From: Hasllibacter sp963833115
Lineage (GTDB): Bacteria; Pseudomonadota; Alphaproteobacteria; Rhodobacterales; Rhodobacteraceae
Length of the DNA: 64,000 bases
NCBI GenBank assembly: GCA_963833115.1
Contig: CAWHWS010000002.1
Coordinates: 1-64,000 of the forward strand
Direction: 5' to 3'
In this document: positions 8,917-17,709 of the stretch, one piece after another
How the letters are laid out: the number at the start of each line of letters is the position of its first letter
How positions within the stretch are numbered: position 1 is the first letter of the stretch
The notes under the pieces: generated by a model
Databases searched by the model: none
Seen by the model: the letters and a program-made list of their open reading frames with translations, nothing else
What the model was told of the DNA's origin: nothing
Translations under genes and position numbers: made by a program

Positions 8917-10301
8917 GTGTCGTCTCCTGTGGGGGCGCCGAGGCGCAGGGCGCCCATGGGCGCGAGGTCGAGCGCGGCCGCGATGCCATCCGCGAGGCGC
9001 ATGGCCAGCGGATGCGCGAAGGCGTCGTGGAATCGCTGGTTCTTCGCGCCGATGCCGTGCTCGGCCGAGAAGGACCCCCCGTGGTCGCGCGCGAGCCCGA
9101 CCACCAGATCGCGCAGCGCGTCCTCCCAGCCGTCGGGGCGGGTCAGGCCGTGGGGCAGGACGAGGTTCAGATGCAGCCCGCCATCGCCGACATGGCCGAA
9201 ATCGCAAAGGCGCAGATCGGGATCGAAGGCGGCGAGCGCGCCCCGGGACGCGTCGCGGAACGCCATCACCGCGCCGCGCCGGAACCCCAGATCGAAGGCT
9301 ATGAGCCGGCCGGCATGGCGCACGCCCTCGGACGTCGCGTGGCGCAGCGCCCAGAGCCCGGCGGGCGGACCGAACACGGCGTTCTCCAGCAGGCCCGGTG
9401 CCCCCTCCCAGATTTCGGCCAGGGTTTCCTGCAGCACGGTGTCGACCGATGGCTCCTCGGGACGCGCGGCGCGGGTCTCCGAGATCTCGACCAGCAGCGC
9501 GAGATCGGGCGACGCTCCCGCGAACGGATCGCGCAACGCCCCGACATGCGCGCGCGCGGCCTGCATCGCCGGCCCCGACATCATCTCGAACGCCGTGAGC
9601 GTCTCGCCGAAGGCACGTTCCAGCATCACGAGGAGACGCGGCACGGCCGCCCCGTCCGCGGGCACCAGAAGCGCGGTCGCCGAGCGGCCGGGCAGGGTCG
9701 CGAGCTCGAACACCGCCTCCGTCACCAGGCCGAAGGTCCCACCGGTCCCGATGAACAGGTGCTTCCAGTCGAGGCCGCTGTTGTCCTTGCGCAGCCCGCC
9801 CAGCGTGACGATCGTGCCGGCGGCGTCGGGCAGGACCACCGAAAGGCCCAGCGTCCGCCGCCGGACGTCTCCGTGACGCAGGAACCGCGCCCCGCCGGTG
9901 TTGGTGGCGACCATGCCGCCGACCGTCGGATCGGCGCCCAGGTCGATCGGCAGGTGAAGGCCGTGCGGTTCGGCCGCCGCGTTCAGCTCCGACAGCCTTG
10001 TGCCGGCGGCGACGGTGGCCGTGCGCTCGACCGGGTCGATCACCGAGGCCGCCCGCAGCCGGTCGGTCGAGAGGACGGCCTGCGCGCCCGTCATGTCGGG
10101 CACGGACCCCCCGACCAGCCCCGTGTTGGCGCCCTGCGGCACGAGACGGGTTCCGGCGCGCACCGCCTCCGCGATCATCCGCGAGGCTTCGGCGGCGTCG
10201 CGCGGGCGGAGCACGAAGGCGGCGCGTCCCGCCTCGCCGCGCACCCCGGTCTCGTAGGGGGCGCGGTCGGCCTCGCAGGTCAGGGCGCCGTCCGGGATCA
10301 T
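8913..10301 (-). CDS. FAD-linked D-2-hydroxyglutarate dehydrogenase
   Basis: A 462-residue flavoprotein of the FAD_binding_4/FAD-oxidase_C class (D-lactate, glycolate and D-2-hydroxyglutarate dehydrogenases). The pyrophosphate-binding motif is PQGANTGLVGGSVP; the C-terminal metal-binding histidines are in HVGDGGLHLNL and SAEHGIGAKN. It overlaps the HglS-type gene upstream and the aldehyde dehydrogenase downstream by four bases each. HglS makes D-2-hydroxyglutarate, so oxidation to 2-oxoglutarate is the expected reaction; this follows from context, because fold alone does not separate it from D-lactate dehydrogenases. The longer frame reaching 10661 overlaps HglS and was not used. Confidence 0.87.
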   Translation of the reverse strand: MIPDGALTCEADRAPYETGVRGEAGRAAFVLRPRDAAEASRMIAEAVRAGTRLVPQGANTGLVGGSVPDMTGAQAVLSTDRLRAASVIDPVERTATVAAGTRLSELNAAAEPHGLHLPIDLGADPTVGGMVATNTGGARFLRHGDVRRRTLGLSVVLPDAAGTIVTLGGLRKDNSGLDWKHLFIGTGGTFGLVTEAVFELATLPGRSATALLVPADGAAVPRLLVMLERAFGETLTAFEMMSGPAMQAARAHVGALRDPFAGASPDLALLVEISETRAARPEEPSVDTVLQETLAEIWEGAPGLLENAVFGPPAGLWALRHATSEGVRHAGRLIAFDLGFRRGAVMAFRDASRGALAAFDPDLRLCDFGHVGDGGLHLNLVLPHGLTRPDGWEDALRDLVVGLARDHGGSFSAEHGIGAKNQRFHDAFAHPLAMRLADGIAAALDLAPMGALRLGAPTGDDT

Positions 10302-11680
10302 GCCTCGATGCGGCTCGTCGGGGCCAAGGCAAGGCGCGCCGCATCGAGGCTGGCGGCTTCCTCGGCGGCGTAGAGCCCCATCTCGTCGGCCACGCAGGCG
10401 CCCAGGGCCGCCTCGAAGGCGTCCTGCGCGGCGGACGTGGCGGCCTCGCCCTGGCCCGCGTCGCCGAGGTTCGACTGGAAGATGCCCGCCGCCGAGACGG
10501 GCAGGAAATCCTCGTAGACGATCGGATCGGCGCGCATCAGGCCCCGTGCCATCCATTCGTCGGGCGACCCCTCGGCACCGCCGCCCTGCGCCGCGGCCCG
10601 TCCGGCTTCGGTCACGGCGTAGCGGAAGAACGCGAGACCGCCCTGCCGCATGGCGTCCCAATCGTCGGGGAAGTCGGCGAAATGGCGCTCCAGCGCGGCC
10701 GCGTACGCGCCGGCGTTCGCACCGTCCGCCGCCGGCATCGCGTCGGCACGCGCCTGCGACAGCAGACGGTCGTAGAGCGCGCGCCCCTTCGGCGTGAGCG
10801 CGGCGCCACGGGCCTCGATCTCGCCGAAGCGGGCGGTGTGGCGGCCCGGCGTGCCGTCCGCGAAGCGCACCGGCTCGTCCAGCGCCTTGAACGAGGTCTG
10901 CCGTAGGAGGATCGGGCAGGCGCGGCGCGGCGGCCCCTCGACCACGGCCTTGGGCGCGACGCCGCGATCCGGCATCGCCGCCTGGACCGCGTCGATGTCG
11001 AGCGTGCGCGGCGTCAGGTGGTTGATATGCGGCCCCCTGAAGCTGACGACGTCCGCGACCAGCCGATGCGCCGACCGGAGCCGGTCGTAGAGCGGGGCGG
11101 CCACCGGCGCGGCGGCATGCCAGCGGAACGTCTCGAGCAGCGCACCCACGAAGGCCGGCCCTTCCCCGGACGTGAGCCCGCCCGAGGATTCGGCCACGGC
11201 CAGGAGGCGGCGCGCCTCGGGCGTGAAGATGTCGCGCGCGGCCAGCACCGCATCGGCCTCGGCGCGCAGGTTGTCCGCCAGCAGGTCGAGCCGGAGGAGC
11301 GAGCAGAAGACGCGGAACGGGCTTGCCGCCAGCGCTGCCGGATCGGTCGCGCGGAAGGCGGTGGAATGGACCGGGATGCCCGCGGAGGCGAGGTCGTAAT
11401 ATCCCACCGGCATCATGCCGAGCACGGCGAACATCCGCCGCATGGTGGCCAGTTCGTCGGCCGTCCCGAGGCGGATGGCGCCGTGCCGCTCGTCCGACAG
11501 CCGGTCGAGACCTTCGCTCGCCGCCAGCGCGGCCCGCAGACCGTCATCCGCATCGAGCACGGCGCGGTTCGTCTCGGCGACGAGCTCGACCAGCGTGCCG
11601 TAGGCCGGCACCTCGGCACGGTACATCGCGGACATCGCCCCGGAGAAGGCGGCGCGCAGATCGGAGGGGGGGATGGGCAT
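10298..11680 (-). CDS. hglS: HglS/YdcJ-type 2-oxoadipate dioxygenase/decarboxylase (DUF1338)
   Basis: A 460-residue member of the DUF1338 (YdcJ/HglS) family, Fe(II) enzymes that convert 2-oxoadipate to D-2-hydroxyglutarate with O2. Family landmarks in order are MMPVGYYDL, VHSTAFRATD followed by PFRVFCSLLRLDLL, then SFRGPHINHLTPRTLDID with likely metal-binding histidine, RQTSFKALDEP, FGEIEARGAALTPKGRALYD with a conserved glutamate, and YEDFLPVSAAGIFQSNL. The start at 11680 is preferred over upstream in-frame codons because the family sequence begins there. It heads the four-gene chain, 28 bases after the LysR gene. Its partner genes match each neighbouring step of lysine catabolism. Confidence 0.9.
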   Translation of the reverse strand: MPIPPSDLRAAFSGAMSAMYRAEVPAYGTLVELVAETNRAVLDADDGLRAALAASEGLDRLSDERHGAIRLGTADELATMRRMFAVLGMMPVGYYDLASAGIPVHSTAFRATDPAALAASPFRVFCSLLRLDLLADNLRAEADAVLAARDIFTPEARRLLAVAESSGGLTSGEGPAFVGALLETFRWHAAAPVAAPLYDRLRSAHRLVADVVSFRGPHINHLTPRTLDIDAVQAAMPDRGVAPKAVVEGPPRRACPILLRQTSFKALDEPVRFADGTPGRHTARFGEIEARGAALTPKGRALYDRLLSQARADAMPAADGANAGAYAAALERHFADFPDDWDAMRQGGLAFFRYAVTEAGRAAAQGGGAEGSPDEWMARGLMRADPIVYEDFLPVSAAGIFQSNLGDAGQGEAATSAAQDAFEAALGACVADEMGLYAAEEAASLDAARLALAPTSRIEA

Positions 11681-11708
11681 GGAACCGGTTCCTTGGTTTG
11701 CGCAGGAA

Positions 11709-12650
11709 CTAGTCTGCCGGTCCCGGCCGTTGCATCGGTGCGTGCGCATCGTTCGATGCGCCGCGCTCATGGATTTCGTGCCCGATCCGGGACCGGATCC
11801 AGTCCGCGAAGGCGCGGGCGGCCGCGTCCGGCGCGCCCGACGGCAGGACCACGTGATAGGCGGCCTCGGTCTGGAGCACCGTGTCCGAGAGCGCCTCGAG
11901 GCGCCCGTCCGACAGCTCCCGCTCGATGAGGTACAGCGGCAGGAGCGCGGCGCCCAGGCCCTGCACCGCCGCCGCCACGATCAGCGAGAACTGGTCCAGG
12001 CGCCGCCCGGCAGCGAGACCGTCCCCCGGCACGCCTGCCGCCCGTGCCCAGGCCCGCCATGCCTCCGGCCGGCTTTCGAGATGCAGAAGCGGGGCCGTGA
12101 CCGGACGCCCGGGCACCATCGGAGGGCACAGCCCGGGGGCTGCGACGGGCGCCATCCGCTCGGCGCAGAGCGGCCGCACGTTGCCGTCCGGCCACTCCGG
12201 CGTGCCGTAATGGATCGCGAGGTCGAAGGCCTCGCGCGCGAAGGAGAAGGGTCGGGACCGTGTAAGGACGTCGACCCGGAGGTCCGGATGCCGGGCCTCG
12301 AAATCGTGGAGGCGCGGTATGAGCCAGCGTTCGGCGAAGGTCGGCAGGCAGGCCACGCGCACGGCCCGCGCCGTCCCCTGCAGCGCGGATGCGCGGGCCA
12401 GGTCCGCCCCGAGCCGCCCGAGCGTCGCCTCCAGATCGTCCGCCAGGCGCAGGGCCGCCGGGGTCGGAACGGCGGCCCGGCCGACGCGGCGGAAGAGGGG
12501 CGTTCCGAGTTGCGCCTCCAGCTCGGCCACGCGGCGGCTGACGGCGCCCTGGCTCAGGCCGAGCGTCGTGGCCGCGGCGGTGAACGTGCCATGCCTGACG
12601 GCCGCGACGAAGGCCTCGAGCAGATGGACCGGCGGTGCGGGCCCGGTCAT
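11709..12650 (-). CDS. LysR-family regulator (GcvA-like)
   Basis: A 313-residue LysR-type transcription factor. The N-terminal winged helix-turn-helix spans about residues 8-66 (HLLEAFVAAVRHGTFTAAA, LSQGAVSRRVAELE, GTPLFRR). The effector domain resembles the GcvA subgroup, with LAIHYG and the WRAWARAAGV segment. It lies between dctM (4-base gap) and the HglS gene (28-base gap) on the same strand, so unlike the usual divergent arrangement it is embedded in the operon it probably controls. A likely coinducer is lysine, 2-aminoadipate or 2-oxoadipate; this is inference. Confidence 0.88.
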   Translation of the reverse strand: MTGPAPPVHLLEAFVAAVRHGTFTAAATTLGLSQGAVSRRVAELEAQLGTPLFRRVGRAAVPTPAALRLADDLEATLGRLGADLARASALQGTARAVRVACLPTFAERWLIPRLHDFEARHPDLRVDVLTRSRPFSFAREAFDLAIHYGTPEWPDGNVRPLCAERMAPVAAPGLCPPMVPGRPVTAPLLHLESRPEAWRAWARAAGVPGDGLAAGRRLDQFSLIVAAAVQGLGAALLPLYLIERELSDGRLEALSDTVLQTEAAYHVVLPSGAPDAAARAFADWIRSRIGHEIHERGASNDAHAPMQRPGPAD

Positions 12651-12654
12651 GCCG

Positions 12655-13950
12655 TCAGGACAGGACCGACGGCAGCCAGGTCGCCAGACCGGGGAACAGG
12701 AACAGGATGACGATGAAGACGGCCATGACGAGGAACATCGGGAAGGACGCGCGCGAGATGAAGCCCATGTCCTTGCCCGTCATCCCCTGCAGGACGAAGA
12801 GGTTGAAGCCGATGGGCGGGGTGATCTGCGCCATCTCGACCACGATCATCACGTAGACGCCGAACCAGAGCATGTCGAAGCCCGCCGCGCGGACCATGGG
12901 CTCGATGACGGCCATCGTCAGGACGATGGACGACAGCCCGTCCAGAAAGCAGCCGAGGATGATGTAGAACACCGTCAGCATCACGATGAGCATCAGGGGC
13001 GAAAGCTCCCAGGCCTCGATGCCCTGCGCCAGCGCGCGGGGGATGCCGGTGAACCCCATGGCGAGGCTGAGGAACCCCGCCCCCATGAGGATCAGCATGA
13101 TCATCGCGGTGGTGCGCACCGCGCCCAGCGTCGCCTCCAGCAAGGAGGTCCAGTTGAGGCTGCGCTGCACCGCGGAGAGCAGGATCGAGCCGAGGACGCC
13201 CAGGGCCGCGGCTTCGGTCGCCGTGGCGATGCCGGTGTAGATCGAGCCGATGACGGCGGCGATCAGGGACAGCACGGGCACCAGATCGAGCAGGCGTCGG
13301 CCGACATGCGCGACGTCGACATCCTCGACCGGGTTGAAGCTGCGCCGGTTCAGGAGCGCCCAGCATCCGACATAGAGCATGAACAGGACCGCCAGGCAGA
13401 GCCCCGGGATCAGCGCCGCCATGAACAGCTTCGAGATGCTCTCGTTGACGGTGACGCCGAAGACGATCATCGCGATGGAGGGCGGGATCAGCAGGCCGAG
13501 CGTGCCGGCGCCCGACAGGGTGCCGATGATCATCTTCTCGGGGTAGTTGCGGGCGCGCAGTTCGGGGATCGACATCTTGCCGACCGTGGCCACGGTGGCG
13601 GCCGACGATCCCGAGATCGCGGCGAACACGGCCGAGGCGCCGATGTTGACGTGCAGCAAGCCCCCGGGCAGGCCCTTGAGGAAGGGGGCGAGCCCGCGGA
13701 ACAGCGTCTCCGACAGCTTGGTGCGGAACAGGATCTCCCCCATCCAGATGAACAGCGGCAGCGCGGTCAGCGTCCAGGAGGACTGCTCGCCCCAGATCGT
13801 GACGGCCATCGAATCCCCGATGGGGGCCGAGGTGAACAGCCACATGCCGACGATCGCCGTGGCCAGCAGCGCCGCCCCGACCCAGACGCCCAGGCCCAGA
13901 AGGACGAAGAGCGTCGAGACGAAGACGACGATCGAGAGGGTCTCGCTCAT
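12655..13950 (-). CDS. TRAP transporter large membrane subunit (DctM)
   Basis: A 431-residue polytopic protein of the DctM family, the translocation subunit of sodium-coupled TRAP uptake systems. It has about twelve hydrophobic segments and family motifs such as GAPIGDSMA-like loops, GSSAATVATVGKMSIPEL, LLIPPSIAMIVFG and TEAAALGVLGSILL. The start ATG at 13950 overlaps the end of the DctQ gene by four bases; the longer frame to 14631 runs over DctQ and is not real. It works with the adjacent DctQ and DctP. The substrate is probably an organic acid or amino-acid derivative tied to the lysine pathway, by location only. Confidence 0.92.
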   Translation of the reverse strand: MSETLSIVVFVSTLFVLLGLGVWVGAALLATAIVGMWLFTSAPIGDSMAVTIWGEQSSWTLTALPLFIWMGEILFRTKLSETLFRGLAPFLKGLPGGLLHVNIGASAVFAAISGSSAATVATVGKMSIPELRARNYPEKMIIGTLSGAGTLGLLIPPSIAMIVFGVTVNESISKLFMAALIPGLCLAVLFMLYVGCWALLNRRSFNPVEDVDVAHVGRRLLDLVPVLSLIAAVIGSIYTGIATATEAAALGVLGSILLSAVQRSLNWTSLLEATLGAVRTTAMIMLILMGAGFLSLAMGFTGIPRALAQGIEAWELSPLMLIVMLTVFYIILGCFLDGLSSIVLTMAVIEPMVRAAGFDMLWFGVYVMIVVEMAQITPPIGFNLFVLQGMTGKDMGFISRASFPMFLVMAVFIVILFLFPGLATWLPSVLS

Positions 13951-14456
13951 GCCTCCGCTCCGCCTTCGAGCGCGACGATCTTGCCCGCGACCACCTCCGC
14001 GAGGGTATGGATCGCCGCGACCGCCAGCAGCCAGGCCCCGGCCGCGACCGGCGCCTGGGGTATCCACATCAGGATCGCGTCGGCACCCTGGCTCCGTTCG
14101 CCGAAATCCCACGAGTCGTGCGCGAGGCGCGTCATGTACCACGCGAGGAACAGCGTGATCGCGGACATCAGGACGAGGACGGCCAGCTCGACGCGCCGCC
14201 GGGCGCGGCCGCGCAGGGTCTGGACGATCAGCTGGACCCGGATATGCGCGCCCGCGCGGAAGGCGTAGGGCAGCGCGAGGAAGGTGCTCGACGCCATGAC
14301 GTAGCCGGCCACGTCGGTCGCGCCGCCGGCATAGGCGCCGATCAGTCGCGCGAGGACCGACCACAGGATGAGGCCGCAAAGCAGCACCAGGAGCGCCGCC
14401 GAGAGATACCCGGCGAGCCGGTAGAGCCTGTCGAGCGAGGAGGAGAGGGTGCGCAT
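13947..14456 (-). CDS. TRAP transporter small membrane subunit (DctQ)
   Basis: A 169-residue four-helix membrane protein of the DctQ family, the small subunit that pairs with DctM. The hydrophobic segments begin with LYRLAGYLSAALLVLLCGLI, and the internal GAHIRVQLIVQ matches the family pattern for the loop after the second helix. The ATG at 14456 is taken because it sits just before the first helix; upstream in-frame codons to 14537 fall inside the stem-loop described separately. It overlaps dctM by four bases. Confidence 0.9.
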   Translation of the reverse strand: MRTLSSSLDRLYRLAGYLSAALLVLLCGLILWSVLARLIGAYAGGATDVAGYVMASSTFLALPYAFRAGAHIRVQLIVQTLRGRARRRVELAVLVLMSAITLFLAWYMTRLAHDSWDFGERSQGADAILMWIPQAPVAAGAWLLAVAAIHTLAEVVAGKIVALEGGAEA

Positions 14457-14509
14457 GTGCTGTCCTGCCAGAGCCTGCCATGTCCGGGGCTCCGGACTTC
14501 GGCGATGGT

Positions 14510-14569
14510 CCGGGGCCCCTTCCCCGCCGCGCGCCATGAAAGGCGAGCGGCGGAGCGGGGAGGCCCCGG
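14510..14569 (-). promoter_or_regulatory. long stem-loop between dctP and dctQ
   Basis: Bases 14510-14530 and 14547-14569 are near-perfect inverted copies (arms starting CCGGGGCC and ending GGCCCCGG) separated by a 16-base loop. It lies in the 125-base gap between the binding-protein gene and the membrane-subunit genes. Such intercistronic hairpins commonly stop 3'-to-5' mRNA decay or attenuate transcription, so that the binding protein is made in excess. No U-tract follows on the minus strand, so an mRNA-stabilising role is more likely than a strong terminator. Confidence 0.6.
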
Positions 14570-14581
14570 TGGGGGACGGCG

Positions 14582-15550
14582 TTATTCGGCCTCGAAGGCG
14601 TCGAGCGCCGCCTGGCCCTTCTCGCCCGCACGCTCGAGCCAGGCGTCGCGCAGGCCGGCGCCGACCTCCTCGAAGGCCGCGCGCATCTCGGGGTTAAGCT
14701 CGCCGATGGTCATGCCGTTCTCGGCGAACTGCTCGACGTAGAAGCCGTCGAGCTCCTCCGCCTTCGCCCAGCAATTGTCCTCGGCGGTCGCCGCGGCCGT
14801 GTCGATCACCCCGCGCGTCGCGTCGTCGAGCCCGTCCCACGCGTCCTGGTTCACGATCACCATGTTGCGCGGCAGCCAGGCCTTCACGTCATAGTAGTAG
14901 TCCACGTGTTCCCAGAGCTTCTGGTCGTAGCCCGTCGACCCCGAGGAGATCATCGACTGCGCGACGCCCGTCGCGAAAGCCTGGGGAAGCTCGGCCGCCT
15001 CGATGGTGGTCGGAACCATGCCGAGCTCCTCGGCGAAGCGCGAGGTCGTGGCGTTGTAGGCGCGGAACTTCAGGCCCTCCAGATCGGCGGGGGTCTCGAC
15101 CGGAACGGCCGAGTAGAATCCCTGCGGCGGCCAGGGGCACGAATAGAGGAAATGGACGCCCGCTTCGGTCAGGGTCTCCTCGAGGATCGGCCGGGAGGCG
15201 TCGTAGAGCTTGCGCGAATCCGCGAAGGACGTGGCGACGAACGGCACCGAGTCGAGCTCGTAGATCGCGTCGTCGTTGCCCAGCGCGGAGATCAGCCGCT
15301 CGCCGATCGGCGTCAGGCCGCGGCGCACGGCGCCGAAGATCTCGTCGCCCGAGAACAGCGAGCCGCCCGGATGCGTCACCACCTCGAGCTCCGAGTTCTC
15401 GGTGACCTCGGCCGCGAAGTCGGCCGCGATTTCCGAATGGTAGTTCGTCGCGGAATAGGCCAGCGCCATGTCCCATTTCTCGGCCTGGGCCCCCGTCGCG
15501 ATCGCCAGCGACGCGGCCGTGCCGAGCATCATCTTCTTCATCATCGTCAT
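14582..15550 (-). CDS. TRAP transporter substrate-binding protein (DctP family)
   Basis: A 322-residue periplasmic binding protein. The first 23 residues (MTMMKKMM, then a hydrophobic run to GAQA) form a signal peptide with cleavage after AQA. DctP landmarks are GGSLFSGDEIFGAVRRG, the LEGLKFRAYNATTSRFAEELG segment with the carboxylate-binding arginine, and PQAFATGVAQSMISSG. It is the first gene of the minus-strand transport and catabolic series. The ligand cannot be read from sequence; DctP proteins usually bind a carboxylate, so lysine-pathway acids are candidates. Confidence 0.92.
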   Translation of the reverse strand: MTMMKKMMLGTAASLAIATGAQAEKWDMALAYSATNYHSEIAADFAAEVTENSELEVVTHPGGSLFSGDEIFGAVRRGLTPIGERLISALGNDDAIYELDSVPFVATSFADSRKLYDASRPILEETLTEAGVHFLYSCPWPPQGFYSAVPVETPADLEGLKFRAYNATTSRFAEELGMVPTTIEAAELPQAFATGVAQSMISSGSTGYDQKLWEHVDYYYDVKAWLPRNMVIVNQDAWDGLDDATRGVIDTAAATAEDNCWAKAEELDGFYVEQFAENGMTIGELNPEMRAAFEEVGAGLRDAWLERAGEKGQAALDAFEAE

Positions 15551-15672
15551 TCTCCCTGTTATCGACGTTTATCGGTTTACGCTACCGGAGGCACCTACGC
15601 CGCCAAGGCGACGTCCCGCCGGGACATCGGCTTCTCCCGGCATTCTGTCGTGGAAACCGGCGATTGATCACC

Positions 15673-16947
15673 CTAGAAACGATCCGGCCTGAACATATTC
15701 GTCGCCTCTGCCAGTTTCGGCGGGGGATCTCGCCCGGACATGAGCTCCGCCAGGAGCTCGCCGCTGCCCGCCGATGTCGAGAACCCGACATGCTGGTGGC
15801 CGCAGCAGACCCACAGGTTCGCACGACCCGGCACGGGGCCGATCGCCGGCAGGCAATCGGGCAGGGTAGGACGGTCCGCGGTGACCGGACCCGAAATAGG
15901 CCCGTCCGCGAGGGGCAGGATCGCGCGGGCATCCGCCTCGGCGCGGACCCATTGCCGGGACCGTGCGGGCGAGCCGGGCCTCGTCAGCAGCGTTCCGGTC
16001 GAGACCTGTACCCCGTCCGGCCGGGGCGACAGGACGATCCCCGCCTCGGCGTCGAAGACCGGCCGGGTCAGACCGGCGTCGCCCAGGTAGGCGAGCCGTC
16101 CCATCGTCCCCCGCTCGACCATCATCGGAAGGCGCAGCCCGACGCCCCGGAGCAGGCCCGCCGACCAGGGGCCGGCGGCGACGACCGCCTGCGCCGCCGT
16201 CAGCGACGCCCCGCCCTGCAGGTCGATCCGCCAGGCCCCCGCCTCCTGCGCCAGGCCCTTCACGTCCGCGGGGTGGAGCGTTCCCCCCCGCGCGAGGAAC
16301 AGCCGCAGGTAGGCGGCCGCCATCGCGGCCGGATCCAGTATCGAGGCCGTCCCCGTGAAATGGACCGCACCGGCATAGCGCCGTGCGAGCGACGGCTCAC
16401 GGTCGTGCAGCGCGGTCGGGCCCAGCACGTCATGATCCACCCCGTGCGTGCCGTAGACCTCGTTCATCCGCTGCGCGGCCTCGAACGCGGCCGGGCTGCG
16501 GTGAAGATGGAGCCACCCCTCCGTCCGGCGCAGCGCGACGGCGCCGGCCTCCTCCAGCAGCCGCTCATGGGCGGCGCGCGAGGCCGAGATGAGGGCGCCG
16601 AGCGCCGCGATCGACCCGGCGAAGGTCCCGGCCCGGCAACTGCGCAGGAAACGCGCGCCCCAGGGCACGAGGCCCGGCATCGCGCGCGGATCGACCCGAA
16701 AGCCGGGCGAGCGCCCCGCCAGCAGGCCGGGCAGGCGGCGCGGCAGGCCCGGGTTGGCCAGCGGGACCAGAGACGACGTCGCCCAGACGCCCGCGTTCCA
16801 TCGCGATGCCGCGCCGCAGACTTCGCCGCGTTCCAGGAGCACGACACGGCGTCCGCGACGTTGGAGGGCGAGCGCGCAGCAGAGGCCAACGATGCCTCCA
16901 CCGATGATGGCGACGTCTGGTCCCGGTCCGCTGCGATCTGACGTCAC
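15673..16947 (-). CDS. DadA-like FAD-dependent D-amino-acid dehydrogenase
   Basis: A 424-residue flavoprotein of the DAO/DadA family. The FAD-binding loop VAIIGGGIVGLCCALAL is at the N terminus. WNAGVWATSSLVPLANPGLP, then PWGARFLRSC, are typical of DadA, and GCGHQ-type C-terminal residues read CCGHQHVGFSTSAGSG. GTG at 16947 gives the family N terminus; ATGs further upstream add unrelated residues. It is divergent from an Lrp/AsnC gene, the usual partner of amino-acid dehydrogenases. With the racemase at 18.8 kb it could feed D-lysine or another D-amino acid into the pathway. An L-pipecolate oxidase (AmaA-like) role is a weaker alternative. Confidence 0.82.
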   Translation of the reverse strand: MTSDRSGPGPDVAIIGGGIVGLCCALALQRRGRRVVLLERGEVCGAASRWNAGVWATSSLVPLANPGLPRRLPGLLAGRSPGFRVDPRAMPGLVPWGARFLRSCRAGTFAGSIAALGALISASRAAHERLLEEAGAVALRRTEGWLHLHRSPAAFEAAQRMNEVYGTHGVDHDVLGPTALHDREPSLARRYAGAVHFTGTASILDPAAMAAAYLRLFLARGGTLHPADVKGLAQEAGAWRIDLQGGASLTAAQAVVAAGPWSAGLLRGVGLRLPMMVERGTMGRLAYLGDAGLTRPVFDAEAGIVLSPRPDGVQVSTGTLLTRPGSPARSRQWVRAEADARAILPLADGPISGPVTADRPTLPDCLPAIGPVPGRANLWVCCGHQHVGFSTSAGSGELLAELMSGRDPPPKLAEATNMFRPDRF

Positions 16948-17075
16948 TTCGTTCTCCGGCTCGCCGTTCGCCGCGCATGATAGCCGACAAGGCGCGCCAT
17001 CCATCGTTGACATTCGCCGAGGCGGCCGCCCAGAAGCCGACAATCGACGCGGTTCGCCGACGATCTGGAGCCATC
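16948..17075. promoter_or_regulatory. divergent control region, DadA-like gene / Lrp gene
   Basis: This 128-base gap separates the starts of the minus-strand DadA-like gene and the plus-strand Lrp/AsnC gene, so it must hold both promoters and very probably the Lrp binding sites. It is slightly less GC-rich than the genes. I could not assign core promoter boxes with confidence. Confidence 0.5.
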
Positions 17076-17588
17076 ATGAAGGATGAGACGGATCGAAGGA
17101 TCGTGCGGGAATTGCAGCGCAATGCGCGTGAATCGACCTCCACGATCGCCGGGCGGCTCGGGATCGCCCGTTCGACCGTCCACGAGCGCATCGCCAGGAT
17201 GGAGCGGGACGGCACGATCAGCGGGTATTCCGTCGTCCTGTCCCGCAATCCGTCGGAAGACAACGTCCAGATCCTGATGCTCCTGGAGATCCGCCAGCAG
17301 GACACGCGCAAGATCGTCGCCCGCCTGTCGCACTACTCCGAAATCCGGGTCTGCCTCTCGATCAACGGGGATTTCGACCTGTTCCTCAGCGCCGAGGCCT
17401 CGCGGGTCGAGGATCTCGAGGTCTTCGTCGACGAAGTCACGGAGATACCCGGGGTCCAGCGCACGAAGACGTTCGTGGTCTTCGGGCGCAAGTTCGATCG
17501 TCGCTACAAGGAGACCGTCCAGCGCATCTCGCAGCAGTTCTTCGCCGATCGCGCGCTGCCGCCGGACGTCACGGGCGAAGACGATTGA
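17076..17588 (+). CDS. Lrp/AsnC-family transcriptional regulator
   Basis: A 170-residue Lrp/AsnC regulator. The N-terminal helix-turn-helix covers about residues 3-60 (DRRIVRELQRNARES, GIARSTVHERIARMERDG), followed by the RAM ligand-binding domain (IRVCLSINGDFDLFL, VTEIPGVQRTKTFVVF). The ATG at 17076 matches the family N terminus; the upstream ATG at 16977 lies over the divergent gene. Lrp-type proteins sense amino acids. Its place between the DadA-like gene and the lysine dehydrogenase-racemase pair suggests it controls both, perhaps with lysine as ligand. Confidence 0.9.
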   Translation: MKDETDRRIVRELQRNARESTSTIAGRLGIARSTVHERIARMERDGTISGYSVVLSRNPSEDNVQILMLLEIRQQDTRKIVARLSHYSEIRVCLSINGDFDLFLSAEASRVEDLEVFVDEVTEIPGVQRTKTFVVFGRKFDRRYKETVQRISQQFFADRALPPDVTGEDD

Positions 17589-17709
17589 ACGGAACCATCC
17601 GGCAATCTGGCGGACTTCCGACCGTTCACGCCAAGACTTCGGGGCCAGTTCCCCGTGTTTGCCCTCCAGGCTAGGTCCAAATCCAATCGAAGACGCCGGA
17701 GGATCGAAG

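Noticed and set aside
12319..14268. A 649-codon plus-strand frame antisense to the TRAP genes
   Set aside because: Asp/His/Gln-rich shadow composition and no homology; the minus-strand DctM and DctQ are convincing.
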